The position numbers and the translations under genes are program-made. Of a stretch of DNA of 64,000 nucleotides, positions 44,309 through 52,450 are shown one piece after another; positions within the stretch are counted from its first letter, which is position 1; the number at the start of each line of letters is the position of its first letter. The stretch spans positions 124,001-188,000 of the forward strand of contig CALRIU020000008.1 of assembly GCA_943362175.1 (NCBI GenBank), in the 5' to 3' direction. Source of the DNA: UBA4416 sp943362175 (lineage in GTDB: Bacteria > Bacteroidota > Bacteroidia > B-17B0 > Aurantibacillaceae). The notes beneath the pieces were generated by a model, which was not told the origin of the DNA, ran no database searches, and saw only the letters and a program-made list of their open reading frames with translations.

Positions 44309-44338
44309 CAAAAAAAGCCTTGCATTTGCAAGGCTTTT
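44309..44338 (-). terminator. Terminator of the tRNA-Phe transcript
   Basis: On the minus strand AAAAGCCTTGC pairs with GCAAGGCTTTT and runs into a T-tract, a few bases past the tRNA 3' end. Confidence 0.85.
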
Positions 44339-44345
44339 AAGGCTG

Positions 44346-44418
<73 letters not shown>

Positions 44419-44526
44419 AACTTAATGGGCAGCAAAAATAATAGAAATTTCTGAATCCGCCAAACAAATATTAAAATTTCCTAAATCCGGATTCGGAACA
44501 GGGATTTGGTTACTTTTATAATCCCT

Positions 44527-45255
44527 TTGAATTTAGTTTTAGATATCGGAAATACGCGCGTGAAAGCCGCCCTGTTCGACGGCGACAGAATCGTGGAGCT
44601 GAAGTACTTCGGCTCACAGGACGAGGTGTGGAACGACATCGGGTTTATCCGCCAGGCCAGCGCCGCCATGATTGGCAGTGTGGTACACGATACCGAGCGC
44701 CTGGCAGACAAGCTCAGCACCTTATTTCCGGTATACCTCTTTTCTTCCACAACGAAGATCCCGCTCGAAAATTTATACCAATCGGTCTCTACGCTCGGCT
44801 CCGACAGGCTGGCGGCAAGTATCGGCGCTTACGCCTTATACCCGGATGCCGATGTGCTGGTGGTGGATGCGGGGACCTGCATCAAATATAATTTTACGAA
44901 TGCAGCCAACCAGTACCTCGGCGGTGGCATTTCCCCGGGGCTGGCCATGCGCTTCAAAGCCCTGCACCAGTACACCGGCAAGCTTCCGCTCATAGAGCCT
45001 GGTGCCGAAACGATAGAGCTGATTGGGCGCGATACCCGCCATTCCATCCTGAGCGGCGTCATTGCCGGCAGCATTGCCGAAATAGATGGTATCATTGCCG
45101 GTTACAGGGGGCAATACCCCGGCCTGATTGCCGTTATAAGCGGGGGAGACAGTGAATACTTGGCGAAACAATTAAAAAGTAGCATCTTTACCCACCAGAA
45201 TTTAGTTTTAAAAGGGCTTAATTATAGTTTAAATTGCACTAATCCATTACCGTGA
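44527..45255 (+). CDS. coaX: Type III pantothenate kinase
   Basis: This 242-residue cytoplasmic ASKHA-fold enzyme carries out the first step of coenzyme A synthesis. The phosphate-1 motif DIGNTRVKAALF is at the very N-terminus, followed by GSDRLAASIGA and the second phosphate motif VVDAGTCIKYNF with GGGISPGL. The start is TTG 44527, because the family begins MNLVxDIGNT; a longer TTG start at 44506 adds only unconserved residues. The stop overlaps the GTG start of the next gene by 4 bases, marking an operon. Confidence 0.93.
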   Translation: MNLVLDIGNTRVKAALFDGDRIVELKYFGSQDEVWNDIGFIRQASAAMIGSVVHDTERLADKLSTLFPVYLFSSTTKIPLENLYQSVSTLGSDRLAASIGAYALYPDADVLVVDAGTCIKYNFTNAANQYLGGGISPGLAMRFKALHQYTGKLPLIEPGAETIELIGRDTRHSILSGVIAGSIAEIDGIIAGYRGQYPGLIAVISGGDSEYLAKQLKSSIFTHQNLVLKGLNYSLNCTNPLP

Positions 45256-46727
45256 AGAAACATTTTTCCTTCTTTCCTCTTTTTTTGTTGTGTGTAGCCA
45301 CGGTATGTGTTTCCACGGCTTCCCAGGCTCAGATCCTTACCTCAAGCCCATACTCCCGTTACGGACTGGGAGAGCTTAACCTGCCTACCTTTGCTACACC
45401 GTCCGCTATGGGCGGTTCGTTTATTGCCTACCACCTCGATAGTACCACCACGCCTGTATTCATTAACCAGGCCAACCCGGCAGGTTTGTCGGGCCTGCGT
45501 TTTGCTACCCTTGAGCTGGGCGGGCAGGCGCAGTTTACCAAGATCAGCAACGCGGGGACCTCGCTTAATAAACGTAATGTTAATTTTTCGTATGCTTCCC
45601 TGGGCTTTCCCCTGGGTAAGGCAGGTGGCGCGGCTTTCGGCATCATGCCCTACAGCTCGGTAGGGTATAAAATCAACTCGACGGAAGAGGTGAGCAACAT
45701 CGGAACCCTCAACTACCAGTTTGATGGGGAAGGCGGCCTGAACAAGGCTTTTGTTGCTATCGGGCAAAAGCCGTTCAGAAAGCAGTTAGCAAAATTCCTT
45801 CGTTCATCCCTTCGCGACACCCTGGTGAAATATGAAAAAACCGCCAGGTACAAACGTATTAAGGTTGGTCGTGAGCTCTTATCGGAACTATCATTGGGAG
45901 CCAGCGGGGCTTACCTTTTCGGGACGATCAACCAAACCACACGGGTTATCTATCCCGGCTCCATTACGTATTTCAATTCCAAGCGGGAGCGCTCGGTGCA
46001 GGTCAACGATTTTGTTTTCAGCGCAGGCCTTCAAACGCATTTCACGATCGACTCGGCCCGCTATCATGGCAAGGATACACTCAAGCAGGGCAAGCGCATC
46101 CTGATGAAGGAAAAGGTGAAGATTGGCTTCGGCTTCTTTGCCGGCATTCCGTCGGGTGTGATGGCCAAGCAAAATAACATCATCTATACTTATGCCCTGA
46201 ACGATGTTGGCGGAGAAACCCCCAAAGACACAGTCTTAAATTCGCAGGGTGTACAGGGAAGCATTCAGCTTCCGCTGGAAATGGGTTTCGGCCTTTCTTT
46301 CAAAAAAGGGGAGCGCCTCCATGTGCTGGTGGATGCGGCTACGACAAACTGGAGCGCTTACAAGAGCTTCGGGGAAAGCAACTCCAACTTTCAGAACAGC
46401 TACCGCGTATCGGCAGGCCTTAATTATATGCCGAACGGTCTCGCTTTCAACTCCTACATGAAACGTGTTCAGTACCGCCTGGGAGTAGGCTATACCAATG
46501 GCTACCTCGATCTGAAAAATACACCGGTAACGAACCTTTATGTGACGGCTGGCCTCGGATTGCCTGTAGGGCTGGGGCGCGCGACCGACCGCGCTGTGGT
46601 AAATATCACGGCGCAGTTTGGCAAGCTCGGCACTACCAGCAATAATTTGTTGCAGGAGCAATATGCGAGGATCATCCTCGGCTTTACATTTAACAACCGC
46701 TGGTTCATCAGGCCTAAATACGACTAA
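45252..46727 (+). CDS. Outer-membrane beta-barrel protein (hypothetical)
   Basis: This 491-residue protein has a signal peptide (LFLLCVATVCVSTASQAQ). The opening SSPYSRYGLGELN...SAMGGSFIAY is typical of Bacteroidota outer-membrane barrels related to the FadL/PorV-like fold. Alternating hydrophobic strands fill the rest, and a terminal aromatic region (GFTFNNRWFIRPKYD) fits barrel ends. Function is unknown. Start GTG overlaps coaX, and lptC follows after 11 bases. Position beside lptC suggests an envelope role. Confidence 0.8.
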   Translation: MKKHFSFFPLFLLCVATVCVSTASQAQILTSSPYSRYGLGELNLPTFATPSAMGGSFIAYHLDSTTTPVFINQANPAGLSGLRFATLELGGQAQFTKISNAGTSLNKRNVNFSYASLGFPLGKAGGAAFGIMPYSSVGYKINSTEEVSNIGTLNYQFDGEGGLNKAFVAIGQKPFRKQLAKFLRSSLRDTLVKYEKTARYKRIKVGRELLSELSLGASGAYLFGTINQTTRVIYPGSITYFNSKRERSVQVNDFVFSAGLQTHFTIDSARYHGKDTLKQGKRILMKEKVKIGFGFFAGIPSGVMAKQNNIIYTYALNDVGGETPKDTVLNSQGVQGSIQLPLEMGFGLSFKKGERLHVLVDAATTNWSAYKSFGESNSNFQNSYRVSAGLNYMPNGLAFNSYMKRVQYRLGVGYTNGYLDLKNTPVTNLYVTAGLGLPVGLGRATDRAVVNITAQFGKLGTTSNNLLQEQYARIILGFTFNNRWFIRPKYD

Positions 46728-46738
46728 TTTTTACCGTC

Positions 46739-47305
46739 ATGCTATTTTCCAGACATCCGTATGTGCTCGCCGGCATGGCCATGTTTATGCTGTTGCTCAC
46801 ATCCTGCGAAAACAACCGGAGCGAGGTGATGGCCATAGGAGAAAAAAAGATCATGCCTTCGCAAACGGGTAAAGACATCACCATGCTCTATACCGATTCC
46901 ACGTTTTTGAAGATCAGGCTGGAGGCCCCGCAAATGATCATGTACGACAAGGGCACGAAAGAGCCGATGACCATTATGCCTAAGGGCTTATTCGTGTCTT
47001 TCTTTGATGATAAGGGAAAGCAGAGCACAACGCTGAAAGCGAATTATGGCATCCGCTACGAAACGAGCAGGCGAATGGAAGCCAAGTACGATGTGGAGGT
47101 GGTGAATGTTACCGGTGAGAAATTAAACACAGAGCATCTGGTGTGGGACGAAAACACGAAGCAGATCACTTCCGACGTGTTTGTCAAGATCACTACCGCC
47201 AAAGAGATCATCATGGGAAAGGGCCTCAGGTCGAACCAGGATTTTACGCAATATGAGATCCTCGAAATTACGGGGATCTTAAAGATAGAAGACAACGCCT
47301 TATAA
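46739..47305 (+). CDS. lptC: LPS export periplasmic protein LptC
   Basis: This 188-residue protein has a lipoprotein signal with LLTSC (Cys23) and a beta-rich LptC/OstA-like domain. Typical strands include KIRLEAPQMIMYD and the LNTEHLVWDENTKQITSD segment. LptC connects the LptBFG transporter to the LptA bridge in lipopolysaccharide transport; in this phylum it is often a lipoprotein. It lies in the coaX operon. Confidence 0.85.
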   Translation: MLFSRHPYVLAGMAMFMLLLTSCENNRSEVMAIGEKKIMPSQTGKDITMLYTDSTFLKIRLEAPQMIMYDKGTKEPMTIMPKGLFVSFFDDKGKQSTTLKANYGIRYETSRRMEAKYDVEVVNVTGEKLNTEHLVWDENTKQITSDVFVKITTAKEIIMGKGLRSNQDFTQYEILEITGILKIEDNAL

Positions 47306-47312
47306 TGTTAAG

Positions 47313-47522
47313 ATGAATAAATTTTTCAGGATCATGGAGCTTATCTGGCTCGCCGGAGCTGTTATCGGGGCAGGAGCTGCGGTGTATTTCCTCATAATCA
47401 AAGACTCGGACAGTGCCCTGTATTTTGTGGCTTTCTTTGTGATCTCCTCCATCATGTACCTTACACGCCGCTACCAGCGGGTGAACCAGGAAAAACGCCA
47501 ACAGGAACCACCGCGTAAATGA
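47313..47522 (+). CDS. Small two-helix membrane protein
   Basis: This 69-residue protein has two membrane segments (about 8-27 and 36-51) and a basic, Gln-rich tail (YQRVNQEKRQQEPPRK). I do not recognise a function. It begins 8 bases after lptC on the same strand and shares its composition, which supports a real gene in the coaX-lptC operon. Confidence 0.75.
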   Translation: MNKFFRIMELIWLAGAVIGAGAAVYFLIIKDSDSALYFVAFFVISSIMYLTRRYQRVNQEKRQQEPPRK

Positions 47523-47836
47523 CCGTAGGGCTTGCCATAACCGGTGGAGGTATCAGCGGAGCGTTTGTGCCCCTCCATGGTTTACGGCAGGAATGAGGCC
47601 TTGCGCATCTCCTGGCTTGATTGACTTAAGTGCTTGATAAAGAGTGGATTAATGAAGTGGTGCGCCTTGTCTTAGGGTTTGAAAGCGCCGGAAAACGGGG
47701 AAGGATTCTTGACGCTTGGGCCTCCGCTAAAAGGGGTTTTATGGGAAAGTACCGCTGTGCCCGAAATCAGGCTCTAGGCCGCTATGCTGGCGGGAAAATT
47801 AATCTAAAATAATTTTCCGTTATTCGGCAATAATTT
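47523..47836 (+). other. Gene-free, structured gap in the envelope operon (possible RNA)
   Basis: No convincing gene is seen in this stretch. An 18-base imperfect stem (TGCCATAACCGGTGGAGG at 47534-47551 with the complementary strand ending at 47591) and a second stem GGAAAATTA/TAATTTTCC (47793-47818) occur. A 60-codon frame at 47630-47812 lacks family features. The stretch ends at the promoter of the isomerase gene. It could hold a small RNA or be a decayed gene. Confidence 0.35.
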
Positions 47837-47844
47837 TATCTTTG
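47837..47844 (+). promoter_or_regulatory. Putative -7 element of the isomerase gene
   Basis: TATCTTTG matches TAnnTTTG exactly and lies 24 bases before the start codon at 47869. No TTG is found at -33. Confidence 0.55.
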
Positions 47845-47868
47845 CATTCCTTAAATTTAATTATTAAC

Positions 47869-50022
47869 ATGAGTGTTTTAGAAAAAATTCGTAGTAAAAC
47901 CGGGCTTCTCGTTGGTATTATTGGCTTAGCCCTGGTGATCTTTATTTTAGAGAGTTTATTAGGCTCAGGCGGCGCCCTGTTCGGGAGCAGCGATACCCTG
48001 GTGGGTAAGATCGCCGGCGATAAGATCGATTATAACACCTTTAACACGAAGGTAGAGCAGCAGATCGTACAGATCCAGCAAAATAACCCGCAGGCTCAGA
48101 TCAACGACCAAACCAAAGAACAGATCGTGAACCAGGTATGGCAGGAGATGATCAACGAGCGCGTGAATAAAAAACAGTATAACAAACTGGGTGTTTCCGT
48201 GTCTGCTGATGAACTGTACGACCTCATGTTGGTACACCCTCACCAGTATGTGATCCAGCAGGTAACCGACCCCAATACAGGAAAAATCATCGAAGGTTTT
48301 GCGAAGCCGGATGGTTCCCTCGACGTGGTAAAATTAGGCCAGTGGGTAGGGCAGATGAGCCCGGAGCAAAGCAAATTCTGGAAACAGCTGGAAACATCGA
48401 TTTCCGAAGTTCGTGCGGCTGAAAAATACAATACCCTCATCAAAAAAGGGATGTATGTTACCTCTGCGGAAGCAAAAGACGCTTTCATTGGACAAACCAA
48501 GCAAGTAAATACCAGCTATGTGATGAAGCGTTATGCCAGCGTATCGGATTCTGCCGTGAAAGTATCGGAAGAAGACATCAACAATTACTACAACAAGCAC
48601 AAAGCCCTTTACAAAATAGGACAAACGACCCGCAAGATCGAGTATGTATCTTTTGATGTGTTACCTTCCAATAAGGATTATGAGTCGCTCCAGAAAGAAG
48701 CGATGGATGTGGTGGAGATTTTCAAAACCAAAACAGCAAAGGAAGATTCGTCTTACATTTCACAGGAAACAGAAGGCGGGCAGGTGATGATCTCTTCTTA
48801 CAACAAGAAAAGCATGATTATTCCCGATTCATCGGTTTTCACAGCAGCTAAAGGAACAGTATTTGGTCCATACACAGAAGGTACGTTCATCAAGATCTAT
48901 AAGCTGACGGATACCAAATCGGTAGCGGATTCAGCAAAAGTACGCCACATCCTCATTGGCCTGCAAAGCCAGAAAACACAGACACAGCGTACGCCGGAAA
49001 CGGCAAAGCGTATCGCCGACAGCTTAACGGTTCTCCTGAAAGAGAAAAAAGTAAGCTTCGACACGCTCGTAAAAACCATGTCTGACGATTTGGGCTCAGT
49101 CGATAAAGGAGGAGATTACGGCTGGTTCGATGAGAACAAAGGTTTTGTAGAGCCATTCAAAAATGCAGGCTTAATGGGTACTGTAGGGAATATTTCCGTA
49201 GTGCCTACACAATTCGGTTTCCATATCATCGAAGTATTGGGCGTATCAAAAACACGTCACAACAGCTACACAGTAGCACAGATCTCCAAGCTGATCGCTC
49301 CAAGCTCTGAAACCAATAAGGAATACTATAAGCTGGCTTCTGATTTTGCCGGTAAAAATTTAAATACAGAAGCGTTCAACAAAGCCATCGAGGCGGACAA
49401 ACTGAACAAGCGTATTGCCGACGATGTGAAGGAAAGCGATAAGAACCTGCCGGGCCTGGATGGTGCGAATGACCTCGTTCGCTGGATCTACAAATCGAAA
49501 AAAGGGGATGTATCGGAAGTATTCGAATTCAAAGACCGTTACATCGTTGCGAACCTGGTGAGCATTAAAGACAAAGGCATCGCTCCGTTGGAAGAAGTAA
49601 GGGAAGATGTGACGAAGAAAGCGATCCGCGATAAAAAAGCAGAGCAGTTCATCGCTGAATTTACCAGCAAAGCCGGTGCGTCCAAGTCTATCGACGATAT
49701 TGCCTCTAAAATGAACCTGATCGTAGAGAAAGCCGATAATCTGACATTTGCTTCTTATAACATCCCGGCCATCGGCCGTGAAGATGCCCTGATCGGTACA
49801 GCGACAGCCATGAAAAACGGTGCGCTTAGCAAAGTAATCAAAGGCGATAACGGTGTGTTTGTTGTATTTATCAATGCTGTAAACGAAGCTGCTCTGCCAA
49901 AGGATTTCAAAGGCAAGCAAAAAGAAATGGAGCAGGCTGCTAATGGCCGCGTGGATTACGAAATGTATGATGCGTTAAGAGAAAAAGCAGATATTGAAGA
50001 CCACAGAGGAAAATTCTTCTAG
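47869..50022 (+). CDS. Peptidyl-prolyl isomerase with SurA/PpiD-type architecture
   Basis: This 717-residue periplasmic folding factor starts at ATG 47869 (MSVLEKIRSKTGLLVG). A single N-terminal membrane anchor (~10-30) is followed by a SurA N-terminal-like chaperone region (~45-200). A parvulin rotamase domain lies at ~345-460 (VRHILIG, GGDYGWFDENKGFVEPF, FGFHIIEVLG), then a second degenerate isomerase-like region. This PpiD layout suits folding of outer-membrane and secreted proteins. Neighbouring lptC and barrel genes match that job. It has its own promoter and terminator. Confidence 0.9.
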   Translation: MSVLEKIRSKTGLLVGIIGLALVIFILESLLGSGGALFGSSDTLVGKIAGDKIDYNTFNTKVEQQIVQIQQNNPQAQINDQTKEQIVNQVWQEMINERVNKKQYNKLGVSVSADELYDLMLVHPHQYVIQQVTDPNTGKIIEGFAKPDGSLDVVKLGQWVGQMSPEQSKFWKQLETSISEVRAAEKYNTLIKKGMYVTSAEAKDAFIGQTKQVNTSYVMKRYASVSDSAVKVSEEDINNYYNKHKALYKIGQTTRKIEYVSFDVLPSNKDYESLQKEAMDVVEIFKTKTAKEDSSYISQETEGGQVMISSYNKKSMIIPDSSVFTAAKGTVFGPYTEGTFIKIYKLTDTKSVADSAKVRHILIGLQSQKTQTQRTPETAKRIADSLTVLLKEKKVSFDTLVKTMSDDLGSVDKGGDYGWFDENKGFVEPFKNAGLMGTVGNISVVPTQFGFHIIEVLGVSKTRHNSYTVAQISKLIAPSSETNKEYYKLASDFAGKNLNTEAFNKAIEADKLNKRIADDVKESDKNLPGLDGANDLVRWIYKSKKGDVSEVFEFKDRYIVANLVSIKDKGIAPLEEVREDVTKKAIRDKKAEQFIAEFTSKAGASKSIDDIASKMNLIVEKADNLTFASYNIPAIGREDALIGTATAMKNGALSKVIKGDNGVFVVFINAVNEAALPKDFKGKQKEMEQAANGRVDYEMYDALREKADIEDHRGKFF

Positions 50023-50039
50023 GCTTCATCAACATAAAC

Positions 50040-50073
50040 AAAAAGCCCTTCCGATTACCGGGAGGGCTTTTTT
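50040..50073 (+). terminator. Terminator of the isomerase gene
   Basis: AAAAGCCCTTCCG pairs with CGGGAGGGCTTTT (one bulge) across ATTA, followed by TTTT. Confidence 0.88.
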
Positions 50074-50119
50074 AGTTTAATAAAACGCTTAGTCAGGTTT
50101 ATGTCAAACGGAGAGTAGC

Positions 50120-50292
50120 ATGTTGGCGTTTCATAGTATAATCGTTTGTCTGGCTGATCGGAGTCGAAGCCATTAGGACAACCTTCCGACTCTGCTCAGG
50201 GCGACCTGCCGCCGTTGACTTCGAGAACCTCAGTCAACGGATGGTGACTGAGACTCACAAAGTCGCCATTAAACGATTCGTCGCCTGACAGC
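50120..50292. repeat. Composite palindromic repeat region
   Basis: This AT/GC mixed stretch holds AATCGTTTG..AAACGATT arms at its ends (~50139 and ~50272), CCGTTGACT/AGTCAACGG arms in the middle (~50213-50241), and a CCTTCCGAC..GCTCAGGG copy (50182-50201). No gene is seen. Confidence 0.5.
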
Positions 50293-50306
50293 AAAAAAGG
50301 ACTTTG

Positions 50307-50882
50307 CTATACGGTCTTATTTATAGAAAACCAGTTTTTGAAAATCTGCTCTCCACACTCCGACAGGATCGATTCGGGATGGAATTGGACGCCGCACACA
50401 TCATCGCTCACATGTTGCAATGCCATGATATGGCCCTCCGGATCGGTGGCGGTAATCTCGAGCTGCGCCGGTAAATATTCTTTGCCAACCACCCAGGAAT
50501 GGTAACGGCCGGTGAGGAATTGAGGCGGGCAGTCCCGGAAAATACCTTCCTGCTTGTGGATCAGAGGAGTCGCCTGTCCGTGGCACACACGCTTCAAATT
50601 ATGCAAGCTGCCTCCGTAAAATTCGCCGATGGCCTGCATACCCAGGCAGACACCGAAAATAGATTTATGCGGATGGTAGCGTTTCAGAAGCTCCGGCATG
50701 ATGCCCGCGTCTTTCGGTAAGCCGGGGCCCGGAGATAAAATGATCCGGTCGTAGGCCTCGATGGCAGGCAGGGAAATCTGGTCATTGCGGTACACATCAG
50801 CCGAAAGGCCGGTTACCTTCTCCACCAGGTGAACGAGGTTGTAGGTAAAGCTGTCGTAATTATCGAGTACCAGGATCTTCAC
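50307..50882 (-). CDS. Anthranilate/aminodeoxychorismate synthase component II (glutamine amidotransferase)
   Basis: This 191-residue class I glutamine amidotransferase supplies ammonia to a chorismate-using partner. Catalytic Cys79 lies in FGVCLGMQ, and the His-Glu pair in VQFHPESIL. SPGPGLPKDAG is the family loop. I prefer GTG 50882 (MKILVLDNYDSFTYN), which matches the family start; a TTG two codons earlier is possible. It stands alone, with no trpE or pabB nearby, so the choice between tryptophan and folate synthesis (or both) is open. Confidence 0.92.
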   Translation of the reverse strand: MKILVLDNYDSFTYNLVHLVEKVTGLSADVYRNDQISLPAIEAYDRIILSPGPGLPKDAGIMPELLKRYHPHKSIFGVCLGMQAIGEFYGGSLHNLKRVCHGQATPLIHKQEGIFRDCPPQFLTGRYHSWVVGKEYLPAQLEITATDPEGHIMALQHVSDDVCGVQFHPESILSECGEQIFKNWFSINKTV

Positions 50883-50976
50883 AATCAATATCTGCTGCGC
50901 ATAAAATTACGCATCCTCCGTCTATAATTGCGGATGCTGCCATCATTTTATTACATTCGTATACCAAATTTCAGCT

Positions 50977-51774
50977 ATGTCCGGCTTTGCCACGCTTTTT
51001 GAGGATTACGGCCTATGGACCATTCTCCTGATTGCTTTGCTGGCTTTTATCGCTGGCTTTATTGATGCCATAGTCGGCGGCGGCGGTCTGATCCAGGTGC
51101 CGGCTTTGCTCATCGCTTTTCCTACGATTTCTTTGCCCGTATTATTCGGCACCAATAAAATTGCAGCGCTTGCCGGCACGCTCACTGCCACGCTTAAGTA
51201 TGCGCGCAGGATCCGTTTCGATTTTCCACTGCTGCTGGTCATTGCCGCCTGTTGCTTTGCCTCCTCCTTCGTTGGAGCCAGGCTCATCAGTCATCTGGAT
51301 AGCAATAAGCTGAAGCCTGTGATCCTGTTTGTTCTGATCGGCATCGCCATTTATACACTCTTCAATAAAAACCTTGGAGCAGCCAAAAGCAAGGACCTCA
51401 CACGCGAAAAGCAAATGCTGTATGGTGGGCTTATCGGACTGGTCGTTGGTTTCTACGACGGCTTCTTCGGTCCGGGTACCGGGAGTTTTTTCGTATTGGG
51501 CTTTGTCGTAATCATGGGCTTCGAATTTGTGAAAGCCTCTGCCTATGCCAAGGTGGTGAACTGTGTCACCAATCTGTCGGCGCTCATCGTCTTCATCTCC
51601 AAAGGCTATTTTATTTTACCCCTGGCCATCGTGATGACCATCTTCAACATGACGGGAAGCTACATCGGCAGCCACCTCGCACTCAAAAAAGGAAATGGCT
51701 TTGTGCGCATCATTTTCCTGGTCATCGTCGGGGTCATGATCTGTAAGTACGGCTACGACCTGTGTTTTGGCTGA
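50977..51774 (+). CDS. TauE/SafE family (TSUP) membrane permease
   Basis: This 265-residue inner-membrane protein has about eight helices in two repeats. Family motifs FIAGFIDAIVGGGGLIQVPALL near the N-terminus and GFYDGFFGPGTGSF in the second half are present. Members export sulfite, sulfoacetate or other small anions; the substrate here is unknown. The last bases overlap the upstream-extended frame of the next gene, but that gene's likely start is 75 bases downstream. Confidence 0.9.
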   Translation: MSGFATLFEDYGLWTILLIALLAFIAGFIDAIVGGGGLIQVPALLIAFPTISLPVLFGTNKIAALAGTLTATLKYARRIRFDFPLLLVIAACCFASSFVGARLISHLDSNKLKPVILFVLIGIAIYTLFNKNLGAAKSKDLTREKQMLYGGLIGLVVGFYDGFFGPGTGSFFVLGFVVIMGFEFVKASAYAKVVNCVTNLSALIVFISKGYFILPLAIVMTIFNMTGSYIGSHLALKKGNGFVRIIFLVIVGVMICKYGYDLCFG

Positions 51775-51848
51775 TTTTAAAAAATGCTATGAACCGTAGC
51801 AGACAGCAAATGTTTAATGATCTAATTTTGCCTCTTATTAATTTTAAG

Positions 51849-52391
51849 ATGAAGAAAGCAGAATTTTTACAGGTACATGATGAGATCATCATGAGCAAAA
51901 TTTATTTGATCAGAGGTCAAAAGGTAATGTTAGACAGGGATCTGGCGGAATTGTATGGTGTGGAAACGAAACAATTAAAAAGGCAGGTAACCAGAAATAC
52001 GGAGCGTTTTCCGGAGGATTTTATGTTTGAGTTAACGCAAGAAGAATTCAATAACTTGAGGTGCCAATTTGGCACCTCAAGTTATTGGGGAGGTACAAGG
52101 TATTTGCCCATGGTATTTACAGAGCATGGTGTTTTAATGTTGTCAAGTGTTTTAAACAGCAGACAAGCCATCCAGGTAAACATTCAGATTATGCGGGTAT
52201 TCACACAGGTCAGGCAAATGCTTTTCGATAATACGGAGTTAAGATTAGCCATCGAAGAAATAAGGAAGAAAACAGATAATAACGTCAGGAATATCGAAAT
52301 CGTTTTTCAATACCTTGATGAACTGATAGAAAAGAAGGAGAAACCCAAAGCCCGGAAAGCAATAGGTTATAAAATCCCTAAGAAAAAATAA
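51849..52391 (+). CDS. ORF6N domain DNA-binding protein
   Basis: This 180-residue protein starts at ATG 51849 (MKKAEFLQVHDEI). The ORF6N domain covers residues ~10-110 (IYLIRGQKVMLDRDLAELYGVETKQLKRQVTRN in sections, and FTEHGVLMLSSVL). A helical, lysine-rich C-terminus follows. ORF6N proteins come from phage antirepressor-type regulators and are scattered as single genes in Bacteroidota. Codons for NNLRCQFGTSSY lie within a perfect 37-base palindrome. No phage genes are nearby. Confidence 0.88.
   Translation: MKKAEFLQVHDEIIMSKIYLIRGQKVMLDRDLAELYGVETKQLKRQVTRNTERFPEDFMFELTQEEFNNLRCQFGTSSYWGGTRYLPMVFTEHGVLMLSSVLNSRQAIQVNIQIMRVFTQVRQMLFDNTELRLAIEEIRKKTDNNVRNIEIVFQYLDELIEKKEKPKARKAIGYKIPKKK
52050..52086. 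repeat. Perfect palindrome inside the ORF6N coding sequence
   Basis: Two 18-base arms (52050-52067, AATAACTTGAGGTGCCAA, and 52069-52086) are exact reverse complements around a single T. The frame stays open through it. Confidence 0.92.
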
Positions 52392-52450
52392 GTCGATACA
52401 AACCACGATCCTGAACAAACAAGCTTTAGAGTTTATCTGTTCCGGTTACA

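Noticed and set aside
47630..47812. 60-codon frame between the small membrane protein gene and the isomerase gene
   Set aside because: No recognisable features, weak start, and the region looks structured rather than coding.
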